NCBI GenBank assembly: GCA_029260335.1
Contig: JAJDDL010000047.1
Location: forward strand, 1 to 13,436
Length of the DNA: 13,436 bases
Reading direction: 5' to 3'
From: Phycisphaerales bacterium
GTDB lineage: Bacteria > Planctomycetota > Phycisphaerae > Phycisphaerales > UBA1924
The first letter of the stretch is position 1; each line of letters opens with the position of its first letter. Under the pieces are notes generated by a model that saw nothing but the letters and a program-made list of their open reading frames with translations, did no database searches and had not been told where the DNA came from. Below, piece after piece: positions 7,763-13,436 of this stretch. The translations under genes and the position numbers were made by a program.

Positions 7763-7791
7763 GAGCCCGGCGGCTCGAGGTTCTTGAACCT
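7763..7791. promoter_or_regulatory. Two adjacent inverted repeats in the divergent araC / FG-GAP intergenic region
   Basis: The 167-base gap between the divergent starts at 7671 and 7839 holds GAGCC-CGGC-GGCTC (7763-7776). It is followed after one base by AGGTTC-TT-GAACCT (7778-7791), a perfect palindrome with 6-base arms. These sit about 48-75 bases ahead of the regulator's start. Operators for a regulator that controls itself and its divergent neighbour are often placed this way. I could not identify a clear -10/-35 pair on either strand. Confidence 0.35.
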
Positions 7792-7838
7792 TTGGCGCGC
7801 CTGGGCAACCGTTCGCGGTCCAGGACGTATCCTCGGAC

Positions 7839-8651
7839 ATGGACTTGAACGATGCACGCATGCATCTGCACCCGACGCCGAGCTTTGTTGTCGGATCCCC
7901 ATGCCAGGAGCAGCACTGTGGCTCGGTCGTGGTGACCGAGCGCACGTACGCGCCAGACACACGAGCGTCCGAGCACGCCCATGATTACGCGTGTCTTGAT
8001 GTCGTTATTGAGGGCGCGGTCACCGAACACTATCGTGGACGCCCTCGGCTGGGGCTCGATGGCGGCGTGCTCTGGTACGCGCCCGATGGCGCCCACGCGT
8101 GGGCTTCGGGCTCGGCCGGCGCTCGGCTGCTACACACCATCATCCCCCGCGAATGGATCGGCGATTGTGCGCTGCCCGAAACGGCGCTCGACCGCGCCCC
8201 GGCACCCGGACTCGCACAGCGTCTTCGGAGCGCCGTGCAAGCGAACTTGCCGCGGCTGGAGATCGAGTCGCTGGCGATTGACCTCTGGAGCCAGGTGCGA
8301 GGCAACGGCGTGCGTGTGTATGCGCAGCCCGGATGGATCCGCCGCACGATCGCGACACTGCGCGAAGATGGCGCAGAGACCTTGTCGCTTGCCGATCTGA
8401 GCCAGGACTCGGGCGTCTCGGTCGGGCACCTGACCCGGGTGTTTCGCGCGACGGTGGGATGTTCGCCCGGCGAGTTCACGAGACGCTTGCGCGTGCACCG
8501 TGGTGCCTTGCGCTTGTCGCGGGGCGAGCTGAGCATCACGCGGATCGCGCTGGATCTTGGCTTCTCTGATCACGCCCATTTCACACGCGTCTTTCGGCGG
8601 GATGTGGGCTGCACGCCCCGAGACTATCGCGCGGCGTTTCGGGGCAACTGA
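7839..8651 (+). CDS. AraC-family transcriptional regulator
   Basis: A DNA-binding regulator of 270 residues, normal for AraC proteins. Residues about 20-105 resemble an AraC-type cupin sensing domain, with a His-containing strand at EHAHDYACLDVVIEGAVTEH (45-64) and VLWYAPDGAHAW (77-88). This suggests a small-ligand or metal-binding pocket, but the effector is unknown. The C-terminal part has the two helix-turn-helix units of the family: LSLADLSQDSGVSVGHLTRV (182-201) and ITRIALDLGFSDHAHFTRVF (233-252), then the conserved GCTPRDYRAAF end (257-267). It is the only plus-strand gene. It is divergent from the FG-GAP gene, with inverted repeats between them, and convergent with the LamG-like gene across a terminator. 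The ATG at 7839 has only a weak AGGA (7822-7825) thirteen bases upstream; an ATG at 7860 is an alternative. Control of the adjacent secreted proteins is an inference from position. Confidence 0.93.
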   Translation: MDLNDARMHLHPTPSFVVGSPCQEQHCGSVVVTERTYAPDTRASEHAHDYACLDVVIEGAVTEHYRGRPRLGLDGGVLWYAPDGAHAWASGSAGARLLHTIIPREWIGDCALPETALDRAPAPGLAQRLRSAVQANLPRLEIESLAIDLWSQVRGNGVRVYAQPGWIRRTIATLREDGAETLSLADLSQDSGVSVGHLTRVFRATVGCSPGEFTRRLRVHRGALRLSRGELSITRIALDLGFSDHAHFTRVFRRDVGCTPRDYRAAFRGN

Positions 8652-8674
8652 TCGAGCCAGAGCAAACACGAAAA

Positions 8675-8698
8675 CCGCCGGGCCCATGAGCCCGGCGG
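8675..8698 (-). terminator. Intrinsic terminator between convergent genes, chiefly for the LamG-like gene
   Basis: A perfect nine-base-pair GC stem, CCGCCGGGC (8675-8683) and GCCCGGCGG (8690-8698), has a six-base loop. On the minus strand it is followed by TTTTCGTGTTT, so it terminates the gene ending at 8719. On the plus strand the stem follows the AraC stop by 23 bases but has only a poor T-run after it, so it may work more weakly for that gene. Confidence 0.85.
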
Positions 8699-8718
8699 CC
8701 TTGGATGTCTACTCCGGC

Positions 8719-10404
8719 CTAGCAACCGGCACTGAACAGGTCGAGATACCCGAAGAAATCGTCGGCGTCGCAGTCGCCGTCGCCATCGATGTCGCACACG
8801 TCCAGGACGTCGTTCGCGAATCCGTCGAGGTAGGCGAAGAAGTCGTCGGCGTCGGTGTCGCCATCGCCGTCCAGGTCGCCCGGGCAGGGATCATTGAAGA
8901 TGGGTTCCAGGATGAGATCGTCGTAGTAGACCGAGCTGGAGCCGAAGGCGTAGAGATCGATCGCGGCGATATCCAACACCCCGCCGCCATCGCCTAGGAC
9001 CCCGCCGGTCCAGGCATACTCGGTGACTAACTCGTCGTCGTAGTAGATCCGGGTCCAATCGTCGTCGAGATCGATCTCGGCCTGGATCTTGACCCAACGG
9101 TCCTCGATGTAGGGCACGTTGATGGTGTTGATGTCATCGCCATGGAAGACCTTGAGCAATCCGTCGCGAGGGTCGGCTTGGATCTGTACGGACCAGTGGT
9201 AGGGGCCGTCGGCGTTGTAGGTATTCAGCAGATTGAAGTAGCTGCCCGTGAAGCGGCCGTTGTCGCCACTCTCAAAGTCCGACGGGATGTATTGCCAAGC
9301 GCTGAACGACCATGCGCCGTTTTTCTCTTCGTCAAATACCCGGACAATATCGGCATCGCCCTCAACCTCAAGACTCTGCTCGCCGCGCCTGGGGTTCGCC
9401 CGTGTGACCGGCGCGTCGAACGCCGGATCGTCGTCCCAGCCCTGCCATGCGTCCTGTCCGTGCAGGCCGTAATCGTCATCGAACGCTTCGAACGCCTCGA
9501 GCCAACGGCCCTGAGAAACCCAGAGGTACTCATCTACAACCACCGCATCGGGATCAAAGGTGTAGATAGTGAAACGGCTGTCGGCCCGCTCGAGTGTGTG
9601 GAGCGAGAGCGAGTAGGCGTCTTCTTCGGTGAGGCCGAAACCATCGGTGGTCCAGCGCACGCCGCCGATTGGGCGGGGCAGGCCGTCGGGATCGTGGAAG
9701 ACGATCTCGGGGTTCCAGTTGCCCGTGTGCTGGGGTGCGATCATCTCATGGGGCGCGATCGGATCGGTCTCGGTGGATTCGGGGAAGATCCAGAGCTCGG
9801 TGATGCGCTGGGGTGTTTGCATGTCTCCGGGAACGCCGAATGCGCCGTCGCCTATTTCAAGCGTGCCCGCGTCGCCGTCGCCCGGACCACCAGTTGAACT
9901 GGAACTGCCGGAGCACGTGGAGGTGATCTTCGGAGAGATGATGTAGGACTGATTACTGCCCGTGAGATTCTTGTACTTCACATATTCCCACTTCGGGCAG
10001 CCATTGTTGAAGACGATGCGCTGCTTCCTGACACCCTTGATTGCGAAGTGGCCGTTGATCGGATTGCCGTTGGGCAGGTAGCCCTTAGACTGCACGGCAG
10101 CCAATGCGTTCTGGTTTCCGCCGGTGTAGGTCAGGTCGACGGTGACAACCTTCTTTGAGCCATTGGTCTCACGGTTCATGAGACCGATCCACAGGCACTG
10201 AGTGTTGTTGACGGTCGCCGGAAAGTTGTTGCCCGGCATCACGGTCCAGCCAGCAGGATCCTGCCTCGGACTCTGGCCGTTTGGATCGGTCGTCCGGTAG
10301 TACACGTTGGGACCACCAAAGGCCGCAGCCCCGAGCGCGGCCCCGAGCGCGGCCCACGCGATCAGAGCAAAGCGAGCATGGAAAATTGAGCGGTTGGCGA
10401 ACAT
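8719..10404 (-). CDS. Secreted protein with LamG/concanavalin-like domain and GC-type dockerin tail
   Basis: An exported protein of 561 residues. The signal peptide is MFANRSIFHARFALIAWAALGAALGAAAFG. Residues about 31-165 form an Asn/Gly-rich region that I do not recognise, with Cys at 70, 136 and 164. After a Ser/Gly linker (164-180), residues about 185-300 form a second uncharacterised beta-rich region. Residues about 305-500 look like a concanavalin A/LamG-like jelly roll: GWDDDPAFDAPVT, RRGEQSLEVEGDADIVRVF, WSFSAWQYIPSDF, YHWSVQIQADPRDGLLKVF, DRWVKIQAEIDLDDDWTRIY and SSVYYDDLILEP. Such domains usually bind carbohydrate, and no catalytic residues are evident. Residues 507-561 are the shared tail, ending in AGC. 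I chose the ATG at 10404 over the longer frame to 10443 because AGGAG (10411-10415) lies six bases ahead and the signal starts there. A hairpin lies just upstream in the leader and a strong terminator follows the stop. The carbohydrate ligand is an inference. Confidence 0.88.
   Translation of the reverse strand: MFANRSIFHARFALIAWAALGAALGAAAFGGPNVYYRTTDPNGQSPRQDPAGWTVMPGNNFPATVNNTQCLWIGLMNRETNGSKKVVTVDLTYTGGNQNALAAVQSKGYLPNGNPINGHFAIKGVRKQRIVFNNGCPKWEYVKYKNLTGSNQSYIISPKITSTCSGSSSSTGGPGDGDAGTLEIGDGAFGVPGDMQTPQRITELWIFPESTETDPIAPHEMIAPQHTGNWNPEIVFHDPDGLPRPIGGVRWTTDGFGLTEEDAYSLSLHTLERADSRFTIYTFDPDAVVVDEYLWVSQGRWLEAFEAFDDDYGLHGQDAWQGWDDDPAFDAPVTRANPRRGEQSLEVEGDADIVRVFDEEKNGAWSFSAWQYIPSDFESGDNGRFTGSYFNLLNTYNADGPYHWSVQIQADPRDGLLKVFHGDDINTINVPYIEDRWVKIQAEIDLDDDWTRIYYDDELVTEYAWTGGVLGDGGGVLDIAAIDLYAFGSSSVYYDDLILEPIFNDPCPGDLDGDGDTDADDFFAYLDGFANDVLDVCDIDGDGDCDADDFFGYLDLFSAGC
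8722..8886 (-). repeat. GC-type dockerin tail, copy 3
   Basis: This encodes the last 55 residues of the LamG-like protein. The loops are DLDGDGDTDADDFF and DIDGDGDCDADDFF, the most regular pair in the window, with helices YLDGF and YLDLF. Cysteines are at tail positions 1, 31, 39 and 55, and the end is AGC. Confidence 0.88.
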
Positions 10405-10419
10405 GACGGGCTCCTTTTC

Positions 10420-10443
10420 TTGACGGCTGCGTTTGCCGTTCAA
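10420..10443 (-). promoter_or_regulatory. Leader hairpin beside the ribosome-binding site of the LamG-like gene
   Basis: TTGACGGC (10420-10427), loop TGCGTTT, and GCCGTTCAA (10435-10443) pair along their length except for one bulged base. In the minus-strand transcript this hairpin ends four bases before the AGGAG at 10411-10415. It could stabilise the leader or modulate ribosome access. No known riboswitch consensus was recognised. Confidence 0.35.
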
Positions 10444-10531
10444 CAGAGGAACGGGAACCCCGAATGCTGCTCACGCAGGATGTGGATGATTCTGCGATTT
10501 CGCGTGCGATGTGAGCTGGCTGCTCAGAAAA

Positions 10532-10563
10532 GCACCCCCGATGCCTTTCGGCGCCGGGGGTGC
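10532..10563 (-). terminator. Intrinsic terminator of the fibro-slime gene
   Basis: The arms GCACCCCCG (10532-10540) and CGGGGGTGC (10555-10563) pair perfectly over nine bases. An inner GCC/GGC pairing (10543-10545 with 10550-10552) closes a TTTC loop. On the minus strand the stem is followed by TTTTCTGAGC. It lies 29 bases past the fibro-slime stop at 10592 and separates that gene from the LamG-like gene. Confidence 0.87.
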
Positions 10564-10591
10564 ATGCCAAAGGAGTGCCCTGTCGTACTTA

Positions 10592-12073
10592 TTAGTCCAA
10601 GCCGGCAAACACCGGGATATTGGTGGATAGCAGACTGGTATCGAGTTGGATGTTGGTGCGAAGTCGGAACGACGGCGTGCGGAAGGATCTGTGGGCGTAG
10701 AAGATCCGCACGGTGTAGGTTTGGCCGTCGACCAGATTCAGGCGGTCCATTTGTCCGACCTGAACCTGGTTCGCGCCGATGCCTCCCAAGTCCACGAGCA
10801 GCTGATCGTCGACAAAGACCCACATGTCATCGGTGCCCTGGAGTTCGAGAATCTGGCGCTCGCACTCGCTGTAGACAAAGTTCGCCTCGACCTGATAGGT
10901 GAAGTGCAGGTTGTGGCTCCGGCCCTCATTCCCATACAACTGCTCGTCGACGGGGTAGAACGCCGACGAGGCGTACTCGAAGAATCCGCCTCCGACCGAC
11001 CTGAGCGTAATCGCGTGGCGTGTGGAGGCGTTGAAGCCCTCGCGATCGCGGAACCACTGTGAGAAGCTCGTCGGCGAAGCGATATCACCGTTGTATTCCA
11101 AGCCCTCGACGCCCTCACGATCCCGGATAATCGAACCACAGGCGTTCAGCACGGGGATGCCATCGACGTGGAAGCCCGCGTTGTTGTCAACTCCAAGGCT
11201 TGCACCGTCGAATGTTCCGAAGAACTCAGAGTAGTTAGAGACTTGCATGTGCGCTTCGGGGGCGACCAGGTTGGCGGAAATCTCTGCAGACTGCCCAATC
11301 AACACGTCTCCAGTGCCGAGCTTGTAAATGGTGGCGTTTTCTGGTTCGCCCCCGTAGTTGAACCACGATGAGTTGCGCATGTGGAATCGGCCGCCGACAT
11401 AGAGGGTCAATGTGCTCCCGGAGGCGATCTCGACCTTGCATTGTTGGTTGTTCAGGAAATCGCCGTCCACGAAGAGCGTGATATCGCCAACGATCCGGAT
11501 GGTGTGGGAGTTACGAATATAGAAACTGCTGAAGCGACGATTGGTCGTGAACTCGGTGACGCCGGAGCCATCGCGATAGAAGTAGCCCTCGCTCGCCGGA
11601 ACGCTATCCGGAGTCGGAATCTCGGGCATCGTTTGGTCGGTCACAAAGACCGGAGGCGGGCCGGCCAAGTCCGGGTCGTATGGGCCATCATCGTGCTCAT
11701 ACGTATCGACGTCCGCGGAGTTCTCGATGACGGGCATGCTCCGCAATCGGACCAGTCCCTTCTCAAGCGGCACGTACGCGTGAGGTGCAATCGGCCTGTC
11801 CATCCGGTTACGCCATTGAGCATCCACGACAAAGCCAGGCACTTCAGCGAGCATCGGGCGAAAGCGGTCATCGAGCAGCGTGTCGACGTTGCCTGCGACA
11901 TGACCCGCACCGAGCAACGGTGAGATACCAAAGTCCTGGTGCTCACTCTTGAAGTCGCGCATGACACCGATCAGGGTGATCGTGTCCTGAGCGGTCGCAG
12001 GGGCTAGATACGTGCATCCCCCGCACACCGACAGCACGCGGGCAAACCCGCCAAGTCTCGTCTTTCCAAACAT
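10592..12073 (-). CDS. Secreted fibro-slime domain protein with an inserted beta-rich domain, no dockerin tail
   Basis: An exported protein of 493 residues. The start region MFGKTRLGGFARVLSVCGG then TYLAPATAQ looks like a signal peptide cleaved near ATAQ. The first mature residues, TITLIGVMRDFKSEHQDFG (31-49), match the opening of fibro-slime domains (a 'T-G-x-x-RDF...HPDFE' pattern). The domain resumes near residue 325 and closes with TDDMWVFVDDQLLVDLGG (414-431), LNLVDGQTYTVRIFYAHR (445-462) and TPSFRLRTNI. The middle, about 165-305, is a different module with repeated strand phrases (IRIVGDITLFVDGDF, ASGSTLTLYVGGRF, ISANLVAPEAHMQVSNYSEF, FFGTFDGASLGVDNNAGFHV), resembling the DUF7305/pilus-associated type. 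Fibro-slime modules occur in secreted or surface adhesive proteins of bacteria and slime moulds. Unlike its four neighbours it has no 55-residue tail. The ATG at 12073 follows AGAGGG (12080-12085); an upstream extension to 12337 would run into the neighbour's tail and is rejected. Confidence 0.87.
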   Translation of the reverse strand: MFGKTRLGGFARVLSVCGGCTYLAPATAQDTITLIGVMRDFKSEHQDFGISPLLGAGHVAGNVDTLLDDRFRPMLAEVPGFVVDAQWRNRMDRPIAPHAYVPLEKGLVRLRSMPVIENSADVDTYEHDDGPYDPDLAGPPPVFVTDQTMPEIPTPDSVPASEGYFYRDGSGVTEFTTNRRFSSFYIRNSHTIRIVGDITLFVDGDFLNNQQCKVEIASGSTLTLYVGGRFHMRNSSWFNYGGEPENATIYKLGTGDVLIGQSAEISANLVAPEAHMQVSNYSEFFGTFDGASLGVDNNAGFHVDGIPVLNACGSIIRDREGVEGLEYNGDIASPTSFSQWFRDREGFNASTRHAITLRSVGGGFFEYASSAFYPVDEQLYGNEGRSHNLHFTYQVEANFVYSECERQILELQGTDDMWVFVDDQLLVDLGGIGANQVQVGQMDRLNLVDGQTYTVRIFYAHRSFRTPSFRLRTNIQLDTSLLSTNIPVFAGLD

Positions 12074-12266
12074 GTCTTGCCCTCTCTTTGGCGTTAACCC
12101 TCTATTGGAGCCTTCACCTAGAAGCATGCCACCTTTCATCGGGGGTACCCAGGCGATTGGTGCCGAATTGACCCGTCCGTGTCGGCTTGCGAGGTTCACC
12201 GGGATCACGCCGGCGCCCACGCTTCCTCGACCGCACAATCGGCCCGAGTTCTCGGTCCTTCGGCAA

Positions 12267-13436
12267 CTAGAGGCAGAGCGTGAAGAGATCGAGATAGCCA
12301 AAGAAGTCCTCGGCGTCGCAGTCTCCATCGCCGTCAATATCGCAAATATCTACGTCACCCGCCGCGAACGCGTCGAGAAACGCGAAGAAGTCATCCGCGT
12401 CCGCGTCGCCGTCACCATCGAGGTCGGCGTCGCATTCAGAATCACAAGGCGTGAGCGCGGCGAGGCCTCGCGCCGGGATCGGGTCGCCCTCTCCAACGCC
12501 GGTGATCTGATCGAACCCGCCGACTTGCGAGAAGTTCCCGCCGACGACAATGTCATCGCCCCAGGTTGCGAGTCCGAACGCCGAGGAGAAGTTGCCGTTG
12601 ACTGGCGGATTGTTCACGCCGCTTTCGGCGGGTTCCCAGATGCCATCGACGAACTTGGCGAAGTAGTTGACTTCGAACATCGCGGTCCCGGACATGTACA
12701 GCGCCGGCCCGGCGCCGTCGTCCCACACCACGATATCGGTCGCGCGGCCCGATAGTGTCTGGCCGATGCCGGTCCAGTCGGTGCCGTCCCACTTGGCGCA
12801 GAGATAGATCTGCGGATCGCCCGGCACGCGAAACTGCTGGCCGGTCATATACAGCGCTTCACCCGTGCCATCATCGAAGAGCGTGAACGCCGTGAAGTTC
12901 GCGGTTGAGCTAGCCGGGTTGAGCCCGCTGCCTACGCGTTCCCACTCGCCGGTCGCGGGGTCGTATCGCACAATATTTCTCGCAGATACGCTGTCGACGC
13001 CATCAAATCGGCCGCACGCGTAGAGCTTGAGACCCGAGCCATCGTCCCACGCGAAGAGCGACTGCACGAACGGGCTGAAGCTGCCATAGAACCCATCGCC
13101 CGAGCCTACGGGGCTGAACGTCTCGCCGTCGTAGGCCGCGATGCGCCCGGCGGGAACGGCGCCGATCGTCTCGAAGTTGCCGCAGATATAGAGTTGCTCA
13201 CCATCGCCCAGGTCTGCGGGGTAGATGTCGTAGGTCGCGGTTGCGGAGTTGGAGACAAAGTCCGAGCCGAGCGCAGACCAACGCGCGCCGTCCCAGCACG
13301 CGAGGCTCTTGGTGCCGCTGACGTTGCCCGCCGAGAAGTAGAACCCCGCGACGTAGAGCTTTTCGCCCGTGCCATCGTCCCAGGAGCGAAGCCTGGTCAA
13401 GAACGCGTTGGTGTTGCCATTCTGGATGCCCGTTCC
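12267..13436 (-). CDS. Secreted repeat (propeller-like) protein with GC-type dockerin tail, C-terminal part (cut by right window edge)
   Basis: The frame is open to the last base of the window, so the N-terminus, including any signal peptide, is missing; 389 residues are visible. The body has about six imperfect repeats of 45-60 residues built on the pattern W/F-D-D-G-x-G-x-x-L-Y-x-x-G, then 'WDGxxWxxLGS'. Examples are SWDDGTGEKLYVAG, WDGARWSALGS, LFAWDDGSGLKLYACGRFDG, TLFDDGTGEALYMTG and VVWDDGAGPALYMSG. Repeats like this form beta-propellers and are common in secreted planctomycete proteins; I know no specific function. The last 55 residues are the shared tail, but with the terminus TLCL instead of xGC. 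No clear terminator follows in the 193 bases before the fibro-slime gene; only a short CCGAG-TT-CTCGG repeat (12244-12255), without a T-run, is visible. An in-frame TTG at 13400 is not a credible start. Confidence 0.9.
   Translation of the reverse strand, partial: GTGIQNGNTNAFLTRLRSWDDGTGEKLYVAGFYFSAGNVSGTKSLACWDGARWSALGSDFVSNSATATYDIYPADLGDGEQLYICGNFETIGAVPAGRIAAYDGETFSPVGSGDGFYGSFSPFVQSLFAWDDGSGLKLYACGRFDGVDSVSARNIVRYDPATGEWERVGSGLNPASSTANFTAFTLFDDGTGEALYMTGQQFRVPGDPQIYLCAKWDGTDWTGIGQTLSGRATDIVVWDDGAGPALYMSGTAMFEVNYFAKFVDGIWEPAESGVNNPPVNGNFSSAFGLATWGDDIVVGGNFSQVGGFDQITGVGEGDPIPARGLAALTPCDSECDADLDGDGDADADDFFAFLDAFAAGDVDICDIDGDGDCDAEDFFGYLDLFTLCL
12270..12434 (-). repeat. GC-type dockerin tail, copy 4 (variant terminus)
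   Basis: This encodes the last 55 residues of the right-edge protein. The loops are DLDGDGDADADDFF and DIDGDGDCDAEDFF, with helices FLDAF and YLDLF. Cysteines are at tail positions 1, 31, 39 and 54, with Leu at 55, so the terminal Cys is displaced by one residue compared with the other three copies. Confidence 0.86.

Noticed and set aside
6754..7848. 364-residue plus-strand open frame opposite the FG-GAP gene
   Set aside because: It lies entirely over seven clear FG-GAP repeats on the other strand and carries their antisense pattern (repeated VDI/VVVDI phrases).
7672..7962. Longer start for the FG-GAP gene at 7962
   Set aside because: It would overlap the AraC-family coding sequence on the other strand and bury the signal peptide at residue 98.
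12141..12150. GGGTACCC palindrome in the gap upstream of the fibro-slime gene considered as operator or terminator
   Set aside because: Arms are only four bases, there is no T-run on either side, and nothing else supports a site there.
12074..12337. Longer start for the fibro-slime gene at 12337
   Set aside because: It would overlap the conserved tail of the upstream gene and put about 88 non-signal residues ahead of a good signal peptide with its own Shine-Dalgarno.
4589..12434. Repeated tail segments considered as a CRISPR or tandem DNA repeat array
   Set aside because: The copies are 1.6-3.5 kb apart, always in frame at gene ends, and encode a protein domain; there are no spacers.
12012..12755. 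247-residue plus-strand open frame across the right-edge gene tail and fibro-slime start
   Set aside because: It reads the antisense of the calcium-loop tail (phrases like EIAKEVLGVAVSIAVNI), which recurs opposite every tail copy, so it is a shadow and not a repeated gene family.

Overview
The window looks like chromosomal DNA from a GC-rich planctomycete, most likely of the Phycisphaerae/Phycisphaerales type. Four separate genes end in the same 55-residue tail: two EF-hand-like loops of the form D-x-D-G-D-G-D-x-D-x-D-D-F-F, plus four fixed cysteines. This matches what is called the GC-type dockerin domain, which I recall as typical of that group. The taxonomic call is an inference from this tail, the GC content, and the style of the secreted beta-propeller proteins.

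Left third (1-4429, all minus strand): a tightly packed copper/silver-type RND efflux operon. In transcription order it has a small secreted Cys-rich protein, an outer-membrane TolC-family lipoprotein, a CusB-like periplasmic adaptor with two heavy-metal-binding modules and a C-terminal DUF3347-type metal domain, and the N-terminal 153 residues of a CusA-type permease that runs off the left edge. The last two junctions overlap by 4 and 8 bases, so the three efflux genes are translationally linked. Together they would move Cu(I)/Ag(I), or a related soft metal, from the periplasm to the outside.

Middle and right (4589-13436): five secreted-protein genes on the minus strand, interrupted by one plus-strand AraC-family regulator (7839-8651). 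The secreted proteins are a WD40/YVTN-like beta-propeller, a seven-repeat FG-GAP propeller, a protein with a LamG/concanavalin-like domain, a fibro-slime protein, and a right-edge partial propeller-like protein. All except the fibro-slime protein carry the 55-residue tail. The genes are separated by 120-195 base gaps, most have strong Shine-Dalgarno sites, and two are followed by convincing intrinsic terminators. They therefore look like separate transcription units rather than one operon. The AraC gene is divergent from the FG-GAP gene and convergent with the LamG-like gene.

I saw no tRNA, rRNA, CRISPR array, insertion sequence or phage gene. The most interesting feature is the cluster of unrelated modules sharing one cysteine-clamped calcium-loop tail, with a tail-less fibro-slime protein in its midst. 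No cohesin-like or sortase-like partner is visible here, so the purpose of the tail stays open.
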